Source of the DNA: Streptosporangiaceae bacterium
Lineage (GTDB): Bacteria; Actinomycetota; Actinomycetes; Streptosporangiales; Streptosporangiaceae
Reading direction: 5' to 3'
Assembly (NCBI GenBank): GCA_030045295.1
Contig: JASIGD010000644.1
Span: 1 to 14,537, forward strand
DNA length: 14,537 nt
Position numbers and translations under genes: made by a program. Shown piece after piece: positions 1-6,884 of this stretch (within the stretch, counting starts at the first letter, position 1; each line of letters begins with the position of its first letter). A model generated the notes under the pieces. The model made no database searches. It saw only the letters and a list, made by a program, of their open reading frames with translations, and was not told the DNA's origin.

Positions 1-1
1 C

Positions 2-514
2 GAGCCGGTCTCCATGCTGGACGTCTCGATCCGGCTCGAGATGCTCAGCCTGCTCGACGATCTCCGCGAGCGGTTCCGGCTGGCCATGCTCTACATCACC
101 CACGACATCGCGTCCGCGCGTTACTTCGCGGACGAGGTGCTGGTCATGTACGCCGGGGAGATCGTGGAGCGCGGCCCGGCCGAGGAAGTCACCCAGCGCC
201 CGGCGCATCCCTACACCCAGCTGCTGGTGGCCGCGGCGCCGGATCCGGACAACCTCGGCAGCGCGCTGCGGGGCGGCGCGCGGCGCGCTCCGGGAAGCCA
301 GGGTGCCCCCGCCCGCCGGAACCCGGAAGGCGCCGCCACGGCCGGCTGCCCGTTCAATCCCAGGTGCCCGTTCGCAGATGACCGCTGCCGCCGAGAGGAT
401 CCCGCCCTCGTGCAGATTTCGCCGACCCGAGGCGCCGCCTGCTGGCATCTGGACCTAGCGGCGCCGGAGCTCGTCTCCGGGGCAAGGGGAGGGGGAGGTG
501 CGACGACCAGCTAA
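2..514 (+). CDS. Peptide-type ABC transporter ATP-binding protein, C-terminal part (OppD/DppD/DppF-like)
   Basis: The gene runs in from outside the window, so only the last 170 residues are visible. The first residues, EPVSMLDVS, are the end of Walker B plus the D-loop, so Walker A and the LSGGQ signature lie upstream. The H-loop histidine follows in YITHD. After the ATPase core comes the oligopeptide-transporter C-terminal extension (oligo_HPY), which begins HPYTQLL. It holds the cluster [10 protein letters not shown], then a third Cys, then a fourth in AACW (codons near 347, 365, 386 and 440). In some family members, such as mycobacterial OppD, such cysteines bind a [4Fe-4S] cluster. The protein would sit on the cytoplasmic face and drive uptake of peptides or, in several actinobacterial relatives, oligosaccharides or glycosides. 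The substrate-binding protein gene starts 39 bases downstream on the same strand, so they are probably co-transcribed. Family assignment is secure; the substrate is not. Confidence 0.93.
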   Translation, partial: EPVSMLDVSIRLEMLSLLDDLRERFRLAMLYITHDIASARYFADEVLVMYAGEIVERGPAEEVTQRPAHPYTQLLVAAAPDPDNLGSALRGGARRAPGSQGAPARRNPEGAATAGCPFNPRCPFADDRCRREDPALVQISPTRGAACWHLDLAAPELVSGARGGGGATTS

Positions 515-553
515 CCCACAAACCGAAGGAAACCCGAGAAAAGGACGAGATTA

Positions 554-2257
554 ATGAGGAGAATGCACAGCCAAAGACGGTTCCTGGCCGTGGCGGTAGC
601 CTGCTTGCTCGCCGCCGCGCTCGCCGCGTGTTCGTCGAGCTCGAGCTCGAGTCCCAGTTCAACCAGCAGCGCCAGCACGACGGGCAAGACCCTGGTCATG
701 GAGAGCTCGCCGGAGACCTCCATCACCCAGGCGTTCAACCCGTTCGTCACCACCCAGGCCGCCTACGGCATGGGCGCCGACGGGCTCATCTACGAGCCGC
801 TGATCCAGTTCAACGTGGCCTCGCCGCCGAACTATTACCCGTGGCTGGCCACGCATTACGCGTGGTCCAACGGCGGCAAGGCGATCACCTTCACGATCCG
901 CCAGGGCGTGAAGTGGAACAACGGCACCGCGTTCACGCCCGCCGACGTCGCCTTCACGTTCAACATGCTCAAGAGCAACGCGGCCGTCAACCTCGACGGC
1001 CTGACCATCTCCAGCGTGAGCACGTCCGGCAACACGGTCACGCTCACGTTCCCGACCGCCCAGTACGCCAACCTGCAGAACATCGCCGGCACCGCGATCG
1101 TGCCGGAGGCGATCTGGAGCAAGGTCAGCAACCCGGCGACCTACACGGACCCGAACCCGGTCGGCACCGGTCCCTACATGCTGGAAAGCTTCACGCCGCA
1201 GGGCTACACGCTGAAGAAGAACCCCAACTACTGGCAGGCCTCCAGCGTTCACGTCCCGAGCGTCTACTTCCCCGTCTACACCTCCAACACCGGCGCGCTG
1301 AGCGCCCTGTTCTCCGGGGCGATCGACTGGACCGGGAACTTCATCCCCGGCTTGCAGAAGGACTTCGTCGACACCAACCCGTCCGAGCACGGTTACTGGG
1401 AGGCGGCCGGAGGCACGAACAGCCTCATGCCGAACCTGACCAAGTGGCCGACAAACCAGCTGGCCGTCCGGCAGGCGATCAGCGCGGCGATCAACCGCAG
1501 CCTGATCGGCTCCGAGGGCGAGGCAGGCCTGGAGCAGGCGGTAACCAACGCGACCGGCCTCACGCAGCCCACGTACAACGCGTGGTCCGCGCCGGTCGCG
1601 AGCATGACGGTCTCGGCCACCGGTAGCGCGGCCGCGGCCGAGAAGATCCTGACCAGCGCCGGTTACACGAAGGGGAGCAACGGCTACTTCCAGAAGGACG
1701 GGAAGACCGTCGCGCTCACCCTCATCGACCCAGCGGCCTACACCGACTACGCGGCCGATGACGCCATCATCGCCAACGAGCTGAAGGCGGCCGGCATCGA
1801 CGCCACGTTCGACGGCATCGCCGTGACCACGTGGGACGCCGACGTCGCCGACGGCGATTTCCAGCTGACCTCGCACTGGTCGAACGGCGGCCTCACCCCG
1901 TACAACATGTACGACGGGTGGCTGGACAGCTCACTGGCCACCGGCTCGGCCGCGACCGGTGACTTCGAGCGGCTGAACGACCCGACGCTCAACGCCGACC
2001 TGGCCAAGGTGGCCGCGGCCCCGACGACCGCCGCGCAGGCCACGGCGCTGGTCCCGCTCGAGACCTACGTGGCCGACAACCTGCCGATCATCCCGACCAC
2101 CACCGCCGCGGACTGGTTCGAGTACAACTCGCAGAACTACACCGGCTGGCCGACCCAGGCGAACCCGTACGACAGCGGCCAGCCCTCCGGGTCGAACAAC
2201 GGCGGCAGCACCGGCACCGACGAAGTGATCATCTTGCACTTGGTGCCGCGGAGCTGA
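554..2257 (+). CDS. Family-5 extracellular solute-binding lipoprotein (SBP_bac_5, peptide/glycoside type)
   Basis: This 567-residue protein begins with basic residues and a hydrophobic segment, then the lipobox LAAC with Cys26 as the lipidation site. A long Ser/Thr-rich linker follows. The mature protein would be anchored to the outer face of the membrane. The body matches the family-5 (OppA/DppA-like) pattern: an N-terminal FNPFVTT segment, YEPLIQFN, the TFTIRQGVKWNNGTAFTPADVAFT signature (residues about 112-135), then VGTGPYMLESF and LKKNPNYW. It ends IILHLVPRS, a normal family C-terminus, and the length is usual for the family. The ATG at 554 is preceded by AAAGGACGAG. A second ATG at 563 lies too close to its GAGGAG to be preferred. 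It would capture substrate for the transporter whose ATPase is just upstream. Family-5 proteins bind peptides but also oligosaccharides, and the sugar genes downstream make a carbohydrate ligand possible (inference). Confidence 0.93.
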   Translation: MRRMHSQRRFLAVAVACLLAAALAACSSSSSSSPSSTSSASTTGKTLVMESSPETSITQAFNPFVTTQAAYGMGADGLIYEPLIQFNVASPPNYYPWLATHYAWSNGGKAITFTIRQGVKWNNGTAFTPADVAFTFNMLKSNAAVNLDGLTISSVSTSGNTVTLTFPTAQYANLQNIAGTAIVPEAIWSKVSNPATYTDPNPVGTGPYMLESFTPQGYTLKKNPNYWQASSVHVPSVYFPVYTSNTGALSALFSGAIDWTGNFIPGLQKDFVDTNPSEHGYWEAAGGTNSLMPNLTKWPTNQLAVRQAISAAINRSLIGSEGEAGLEQAVTNATGLTQPTYNAWSAPVASMTVSATGSAAAAEKILTSAGYTKGSNGYFQKDGKTVALTLIDPAAYTDYAADDAIIANELKAAGIDATFDGIAVTTWDADVADGDFQLTSHWSNGGLTPYNMYDGWLDSSLATGSAATGDFERLNDPTLNADLAKVAAAPTTAAQATALVPLETYVADNLPIIPTTTAADWFEYNSQNYTGWPTQANPYDSGQPSGSNNGGSTGTDEVIILHLVPRS

Positions 2258-2284
2258 ACCCCGAACCCTAACTCGACACAAGCG

Positions 2285-2323
2285 GGCCCGTTCCTGGCCG
2301 AATCTCCCGGCCAGGAACGGGCC
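2285..2323 (+). terminator. Strong hairpin, probable transcription terminator after the binding-protein gene
   Basis: A perfect 16-bp stem (left arm 2285-2300, GGCCCGTTCCTGGCCG; right arm 2308-2323) encloses a 7-base loop, AATCTCC. It starts 27 bases after the stop codon of the solute-binding protein. No U-rich tract follows, which is common in actinobacterial terminators. It separates the transporter from the sugar-catabolic unit downstream. Confidence 0.8.
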
Positions 2324-2380
2324 TCACCCCACCACCACATTAATCCAGCCAGCACTAAGCAGCCACGAAGCGCACCATCT

Positions 2381-2399
2381 GTTCATGTGACCCATGAAC
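2381..2399. promoter_or_regulatory. Inverted repeat, candidate operator of the sugar-catabolic unit
   Basis: The two arms GTTCATG (2381-2387) and CATGAAC (2393-2399) are exact reverse complements separated by TGACC. The repeat covers the proposed -35 hexamer at 2387-2392, a classic position for repressor binding. The regulator is not encoded in this window. That it is an operator is inferred from symmetry and position only. Confidence 0.45.
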
Positions 2400-2415
2400 G
2401 TCCATGGGATATACG
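2387..2415 (+). promoter_or_regulatory. Candidate promoter for the three-gene sugar unit (leaderless)
   Basis: GTGACC (2387-2392) matches 4 of 6 bases of the -35 consensus, and TATACG (2410-2415) matches 4 of 6 of the -10. They are separated by exactly 17 bases. A transcript starting 6 bases after the -10 would begin at the ATG at 2421, giving a leaderless mRNA. That fits the lack of a ribosome-binding site there. Confidence 0.4.
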
Positions 2416-2420
2416 GGACT

Positions 2421-3278
2421 ATGGCGAATAACCGAATCACTGGGTCCCTGGGCTCACCGGTGCGTATCGCGTTCAGCACGCTGGCGTTCCCCGGCGCCAC
2501 CCTGGCGTCCGCCGTCTCGCTCGGCCGCCGCTGGGGTTACGCCGGGGTCGAGCTCAGGCTCATCGACGGCGAGCTCATCGACCCGTGGATGACCGCCGCG
2601 GACCGCGCCCGGGTGAGGCGGACGGTCGCGGCGGCCGGGCTGCCGGTCGTGGCGGTAGACAGCTCCATCCGGCTGACCGATGACGACCCGGGTCCGCAGC
2701 TGCGCCAGTTCCTCATGCTCGCCAGCGAGTGGGGATCACCGCTGGTGCGCGTGTTCGGTGGCGCGCTCGCTCCCGGCGGCCCGGCCCGGCAGGAGCGGCT
2801 CCGGTCCGCGGCGCGGGTCCTGGAATCGAGCGTGCCGCTCGCCAGCAAGCTCGGCGTCGCGATCGGCGTCGAGACCCACGACGACTTTTCTGCCTCCTCG
2901 ACCGTGGCCGGGCTGCTGGCTATGGCCGACCCGGACTGGGTCGGCGCGGTATGGGACAGCCACCACCCGCACCGGGTCGGCGAGCGGCCGGCCGAGGTCT
3001 ACGAGAATCTCGCCGGGCGTATCCTGCTCGCGCAGGTCAAAGATGCCCGCCGGAACCACGTGCGCCACGGCGCGCCGGGCGATGACTGGCAGCTCGTGCT
3101 CCTGGGCGAGGGCGAGGTGCCGGTCAGGCAGATGCTCGGGCTGCTCGCGGCCGGCGGCTACCGGCGCTGGATCTCCGTGGAGTGGGAGAAACGCTGGCAC
3201 CCCGAGATCGAAGAACCTGAGGTGGCGCTGCCTCAGCATCTGGCGCTGATTACCGAGTGGACGGAGGTGACCCCGTGA
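2421..3278 (+). CDS. Sugar phosphate isomerase/epimerase-like TIM-barrel protein (AP_endonuc_2 family), first copy
   Basis: This 285-residue protein belongs to the xylose-isomerase-like TIM-barrel superfamily, which includes IolE/IolI, tagatose 3-epimerase and some keto-glycoside eliminases. The barrel begins RIAFSTLAFPG. The divalent-metal and substrate residues lie in VETHDD (E151), WDSHHPHR (D179), QVKDA (Q205, K207, D208) and VEWEKRWHPE (E254). Many relatives have His where Q205 sits. It likely isomerises, epimerises or eliminates on a sugar or keto-sugar; the exact reaction is unknown. The reading frame is open from an ATG at 2394, but that codon lies in an inverted repeat with no ribosome site. 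ATG 2421 fits a leaderless promoter, and GTG 2460 is a further possibility, since homologs often begin near the barrel's first strand. Its stop codon overlaps the GTG start of the oxidoreductase, so the two are translationally coupled. Confidence 0.88.
   Translation: MANNRITGSLGSPVRIAFSTLAFPGATLASAVSLGRRWGYAGVELRLIDGELIDPWMTAADRARVRRTVAAAGLPVVAVDSSIRLTDDDPGPQLRQFLMLASEWGSPLVRVFGGALAPGGPARQERLRSAARVLESSVPLASKLGVAIGVETHDDFSASSTVAGLLAMADPDWVGAVWDSHHPHRVGERPAEVYENLAGRILLAQVKDARRNHVRHGAPGDDWQLVLLGEGEVPVRQMLGLLAAGGYRRWISVEWEKRWHPEIEEPEVALPQHLALITEWTEVTP
3263..3270 (+). promoter_or_regulatory. Ribosome-binding site that decides the oxidoreductase start
   Basis: GGAGGTGA lies inside the end of the upstream isomerase gene, with its GGAGG core 7 bases before the GTG at 3275. 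It selects that GTG over the in-frame ATG at 3257, which lies upstream of the ribosome site. Confidence 0.8.
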
Positions 3279-4315
3279 CCCGCGGCTTCGGGATCGTCGG
3301 CACCGGGGTGATCGCGGCGTGGCACGCTGAGGCTATCGCCCTGCTGCCGGACGCCCGCCTGGCAGCGGTCACCGACGTGGCCACCGGGACCGCCGCGGCC
3401 TTCGCGGCCGCGAACGGCTGCGCGGCCGAGCCCGATCTCGGCGCGCTGCTCGCCCGCCGCGACGTCGAGGTGGTCTGCGTGTGCGTGCCGAGCGGCCTGC
3501 ACGCGGAGGTCGGCGCCCGCGCGGCCCGGGCGGGAAAGCACCTGGTCGTCGAGAAACCCATCGACGTCAGCCTGGACGCCGCGGACCGGCTGATCGAGGC
3601 GGCGCGGACGGCCGGGGTGGCGATGACCGTGATATCCCAGCACCGTTTCGATCCGGGCCTGGTCGAGCTGAAACGCCTGCTCGACGAGGACGCGCTGGGC
3701 AGGCTGGTGCTCGGCGAGGCCAGCACGAAGTGGTACCGCACCCAGGCCTACTACGACAGCGCGGCCTGGCGCGGCACGCACGCGATGGACGGCGGCTCGC
3801 TGCTGAACCAGGGCATCCACTACGTTGACCTGCTCCGCTGGTGCATGGGCCCGCCCGCCGAGGTCACGGCCGTATGCTCCACCCAGACGCATCAGATCGA
3901 GGCCGAGGACACCTCGCTCGCGATCGTGAGGTTCGGCTCGGGCGCGGTCGGCACGATCTTGTCGAGCACCGCCGCGTTCCCCGGCTTCCCGCAGCGCCTG
4001 GAGATCACCGGGACCGAGGGCACGGTGACGATCGAGGATGGCCGGGTCGTCCGCCGCGCGTTCGGTGCCGACTCCGACTCCGGGATTCCGGCAGCGCCGC
4101 AGGCCCCCGGCGACCGCCCGGCCGCGGCCGCGGGGTCCGACCCTGCGGCCCTCGACGTCGCCAGCCACGCCGCGCAGATCGCCGACCTGCTCGCCGCGGC
4201 CGATTCCGGACGCGAGCCCGCGGTCACCGGCGAGAGCGGCCGCGAGGCACTGGAGATCGTCTGCGCCGTGTACGAGTCTTCCCGCACCGGTCGTCCGGTG
4301 ACCCTCAGCCGATGA
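3275..4315 (+). CDS. Gfo/Idh/MocA-family NAD(P)-dependent oxidoreductase
   Basis: This 346-residue cytoplasmic dehydrogenase has the two-domain layout of the glucose-fructose oxidoreductase / inositol 2-dehydrogenase family. The N-terminal Rossmann fold opens with GFGIVGTGVIA (GxGxxA, G9 and G11). The catalytic-lysine motif is EKP (E93, K94, P95). The C-terminal domain carries DGGSLLNQGIHYVDLLRW, with His182 and Asp185 as the usual proton-relay residues. Family members oxidise a hydroxyl of a sugar, inositol or glycoside, often at C3. An Ala/Pro/Asp-rich loop at residues about 265-293 is low in complexity and probably surface-exposed. Its GTG start overlaps the upstream stop (GTGA), and its own stop overlaps the next start (ATGA). 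This gives a coupled operon with a TIM-barrel isomerase on each side. The substrate cannot be read from sequence. Confidence 0.92.
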   Translation: MTRGFGIVGTGVIAAWHAEAIALLPDARLAAVTDVATGTAAAFAAANGCAAEPDLGALLARRDVEVVCVCVPSGLHAEVGARAARAGKHLVVEKPIDVSLDAADRLIEAARTAGVAMTVISQHRFDPGLVELKRLLDEDALGRLVLGEASTKWYRTQAYYDSAAWRGTHAMDGGSLLNQGIHYVDLLRWCMGPPAEVTAVCSTQTHQIEAEDTSLAIVRFGSGAVGTILSSTAAFPGFPQRLEITGTEGTVTIEDGRVVRRAFGADSDSGIPAAPQAPGDRPAAAAGSDPAALDVASHAAQIADLLAAADSGREPAVTGESGREALEIVCAVYESSRTGRPVTLSR

Positions 4316-5142
4316 GCGTCATCCTCAGCGGGTTCGCAGACGAGATCTCACCCGATCCGCGGGTGCAGCTCGTGACGCTGGCGGCCGAGTCCATCTCCCA
4401 CCTGGAGCTGCGCAGCGCGTGGTCGGTGAACGTCGCCGACTTCACCGCGGAGCAGCTCGCCGCGATCCGCGCGGCCGTAGACGGCGCCGGGGTGCGGGTG
4501 TCCGCCATCGGCTCGCCCGTCGGCAAGATCGAGGTCGGCGCGCCGCTGCAGCCCGAGCTGGAACGCATGCGCCGCGTCGCGGAGGCGGCCTGCGAGCTGG
4601 GCACCACCATCGTGCGCGTCTTCTCTTTCTTCATCCCCGCGAGCGAGCCGCCCGAGCGGTACCGGCGCCAGGTTATCGACCGGATGGGCGCGCTGACCAG
4701 GATCGCCGAGGACCGCGGCCTGACCCTCGCGCACGAGAACGAAAAGGAGATCTACGGCGACACCCCGGACCGGTGCGCCGACCTGATCACCGCCGTCGGC
4801 TCGCCCGCGTTGCGGGCCACGTTCGACCCGGCGAACTTCGTCCAGTGCGGTGTCAGGCCCTTCTCCGACGCATACGGCCTGCTCCGGCCGTACCTCGTCT
4901 ACCTGCAGGTCAAAGACGCGCTGGCGGCGACCGGCGAGGTCGTGCCCGCGGGTCAGGGCGACGGGCAGCTGCGCGAGACGTTGCGCGCGCTGCGGGACTC
5001 GGGCTTCGCCGGCTTCATGTCGCTGGAGCCGCACCTGGCCCGGGCAGGACGTTACGGGGGCTTCAGCGGGCCGGAAGGATTTCACCGCGCCGCCCAGGCT
5101 CTGAAATCTCTCCTGAACGAACTGGCGATCTCCTGGCGATAA
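4312..5142 (+). CDS. Sugar phosphate isomerase/epimerase-like TIM-barrel protein, second copy
   Basis: This 276-residue protein starts MSVILSGFADEISPD, a start typical of one subfamily of xylose-isomerase-like TIM barrels. Its expected active-site positions are E142 in HENE, D172 in FDPANF, Q199 in LQVKDA followed by K201 and D202, and E239 in SLEPH. It also has the conserved segments AIGSPVGKI and YGDTPDRC. As in the first isomerase here, a Gln occupies the place of the His often seen before VKD. It is clearly different in sequence from the first copy, so it is unlikely to be a recent duplication and more likely acts at another step. The start overlaps the oxidoreductase stop as ATGA. The frame stays open far upstream into the oxidoreductase gene, but that stretch is a shadow reading. 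It ends 34 bases before the convergent permease gene. Confidence 0.9.
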   Translation: MSVILSGFADEISPDPRVQLVTLAAESISHLELRSAWSVNVADFTAEQLAAIRAAVDGAGVRVSAIGSPVGKIEVGAPLQPELERMRRVAEAACELGTTIVRVFSFFIPASEPPERYRRQVIDRMGALTRIAEDRGLTLAHENEKEIYGDTPDRCADLITAVGSPALRATFDPANFVQCGVRPFSDAYGLLRPYLVYLQVKDALAATGEVVPAGQGDGQLRETLRALRDSGFAGFMSLEPHLARAGRYGGFSGPEGFHRAAQALKSLLNELAISWR

Positions 5143-5176
5143 CGCTGGCACGCCCCCGGGACTGGCGCGGCGGGGC

Positions 5177-6091
5177 TCAGATGCTGCCGGTGAGGCCCCA
5201 GCGGCGCCGGATGGCCCGGTCGGCCAGGCTGAACAGCGTGTGCACCACGATGCCCAGGATCAGGATCACGATGATGATCGCGGTGGCGCTCTCCATGTCG
5301 GCCTGATCCTGGTAGGTCGACAGCAGCACGCCCAAGGACGGCTGGTTCGCGATGATCACCAGCAGCTCACCGGCCATCAGGCTGCGCCAGGCGAACGCCC
5401 AGCCTTGCCGCAGCCCGGCCACGAACGCGGGCAGCGAGGCGGGCAGGATCAGGTACCGGTACAGCGAGAGCCTGCGCAGCCCCATCATCTTGCCCGCCCG
5501 CAGCAGCAGCGGCGGGGTGTAGTCCACTCCCGCGATCAGCCCGTTGGCGATCGACGGAGCAGCGCCCAGGACGATGACGAACAAGATCGCGGTGGTGGTG
5601 ATGCCGAACAAGATGATCGCGAACGGGAACCAGGCGATCGACGGCATGGTCTGCAGCCCGGTGATCAGCGAGCCGACCGCCGCCCGCAGCGGCGCGATCC
5701 TGGATACCAGCGCGCCGATGACCGCGCCGATCACCACCGCCAGCCCGAATCCGATGACCGCGCGCTCGGCCGTGGTCGCGATGGCGTGCCACAGCAGGGC
5801 CGTCCGCAGCTGATCCCAGAGATTGGCCAGCGTCGCGCCGGGCCCGGGGAAGATGTCCTTCTTCCAGCCGCTGGCGTGGATCAGCTGCCATACGGCCAGA
5901 ACGATGACGATGGCCAGGGCCTTGGGCCATAGCGCCGCCCAGGCGCGGGCGGCGAGGCGCCGCCCGCGCTGATCCGGTGACGGCTCCGTGTCAACGGCCT
6001 CGAGCCAGGCCAGCCTCTCCGCGTAGGCCGGTACCGACGCCGACCTTTCCGCGCTGGCCGGCGGGTACCCCTGCTCGTCACCGGCCGGCAT
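5177..6091 (-). CDS. ABC transporter permease, SsuC/TauC/NrtB-like
   Basis: This 304-residue integral membrane protein has a polar cytoplasmic N-terminus of about 55 residues. Hydrophobic segments follow at about 58-72, 110-130, 153-178, 212-228 and 269-290. The cytoplasmic EAA loop that docks on the ATPase is readable at about 199-217 (AGKMMGLRRLSLYRYLILP), with the conserved Gly204 and Pro217. It belongs to the binding-protein-dependent permease family that serves sulfonates, taurine, nitrate and thiamine-precursor-like substrates. The ATG at 6091 is preceded by GAGGAG, and the gene overlaps the end of the ATPase gene by 14 bases, so translation is coupled. It is the last gene of a binding protein-ATPase-permease operon. 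The N-terminal extension is longer than in E. coli SsuC but is commonplace in actinobacteria. The substrate is unknown. Confidence 0.92.
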   Translation of the reverse strand: MPAGDEQGYPPASAERSASVPAYAERLAWLEAVDTEPSPDQRGRRLAARAWAALWPKALAIVIVLAVWQLIHASGWKKDIFPGPGATLANLWDQLRTALLWHAIATTAERAVIGFGLAVVIGAVIGALVSRIAPLRAAVGSLITGLQTMPSIAWFPFAIILFGITTTAILFVIVLGAAPSIANGLIAGVDYTPPLLLRAGKMMGLRRLSLYRYLILPASLPAFVAGLRQGWAFAWRSLMAGELLVIIANQPSLGVLLSTYQDQADMESATAIIIVILILGIVVHTLFSLADRAIRRRWGLTGSI

Positions 6092-6872
6092 CGCGGCTCA
6101 TCTCCTCACGAAGCCGGTCGGTGATCCGCCCGGCCAGCTCGGCGACCGGCGCGGAGTCGATCCGCCGGGGGTGCTCGATGGGAACGGCGAATTCGTCGAC
6201 GACCCGGCCGGGGCGGCTGCTCAGCACCACCACCCGGTCACCGAGCCGGACCGCCTCCCGCACGTTGTGGGTCACGAACATGATGGTCAGCTGCCGGCCG
6301 GCGCAGACGCGGTCGAGCTCATCGTGCAGCAGGTCCCTGGTCATCGCGTCGAGGGCGCCGAACGGCTCGTCCATCAGCAGGACGTCGGCGTCCTGGGCGA
6401 GCGCGCGGGCGAGCGCCACCCGCTGCCGCATGCCGCCGGACAGCTCGTGCGGCCGCTTTCCGCCGAACCCGCGCAGGTTCACCGTGTCCAGAAGCTCAGC
6501 GGCCCGCTGCCGGCGCTCCGCCTTGCCCACGCCGCGGGCGCGCAGAGCCAGTTCCACGTTGCCCGAAGCGGTAAGCCAGGGAAACAGCGCGGGCTCCTGG
6601 AACATGATCGCCACCTGCCCGGATACCGACACCTGCCCGGCAGTGGGCTCGTCCAGCCCGGCGACCAGGGACAAGAGCGTGGACTTGCCGCAGCCCGACG
6701 CGCCGATCAGGCAGGTGAACTCCCCGGGCGGGACCTCGAGCGAGATCTGGTCGAGCGCCCGGACGGCCGAGCTGCCCCGCCCGAACACCTTGGACACGCC
6801 CGTGAGCCGGACGGATCCCCCGACGGCCGGCCGCTGGCCGGCGACGGTCATGGAATTGACCTGCCTGGCCAT
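6078..6872 (-). CDS. ABC transporter ATP-binding protein, SsuB/TauB-like
   Basis: This 264-residue ATPase contains all importer motifs: Walker A GASGCGKST (57-65), Q-loop Gln92 in MFQEPALFPW, signature LSGGM (144-148), Walker B VLLMDEP (164-170), D-loop ALD, and H-loop His202 in VTHN. The sequence FQEPALFPWL and the DEPFGALDAMTR stretch are typical of the nitrate/sulfonate/taurine (NrtCD/SsuB/TauB) subfamily. It powers the permease encoded immediately downstream. The ATG at 6872 has AGGAGGG just upstream and lies 12 bases after the stop of the binding-protein gene. A second in-frame ATG (residue 8) is possible but has no better ribosome site. The length is normal for the family and no key residue is missing. 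Confidence 0.93.
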   Translation of the reverse strand: MARQVNSMTVAGQRPAVGGSVRLTGVSKVFGRGSSAVRALDQISLEVPPGEFTCLIGASGCGKSTLLSLVAGLDEPTAGQVSVSGQVAIMFQEPALFPWLTASGNVELALRARGVGKAERRQRAAELLDTVNLRGFGGKRPHELSGGMRQRVALARALAQDADVLLMDEPFGALDAMTRDLLHDELDRVCAGRQLTIMFVTHNVREAVRLGDRVVVLSSRPGRVVDEFAVPIEHPRRIDSAPVAELAGRITDRLREEMSRDAGR

Positions 6873-6884
6873 CGACCCTCCTGC

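Noticed and set aside
381..410. Ser-rich or frameshift-like irregularity in the transporter ATPase C-terminus
   Set aside because: The Cys motif and the trailing AACWHL are in the same frame, so the gene is intact to its stop.
659..1876. Long minus-strand open frame (405 codons)
   Set aside because: It is antisense to the solute-binding protein, whose product is clearly recognisable. Its translation is Arg/Gly/Val-rich without any motif, as expected of a shadow in GC-rich DNA.
3841..4311. Open frame extending the second isomerase by 157 residues upstream
   Set aside because: It lies wholly within the oxidoreductase gene in another frame and is full of Arg/Gly/Pro typical of a GC-rich shadow. 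The ATGA overlap at 4312 and the family N-terminus mark the true start.
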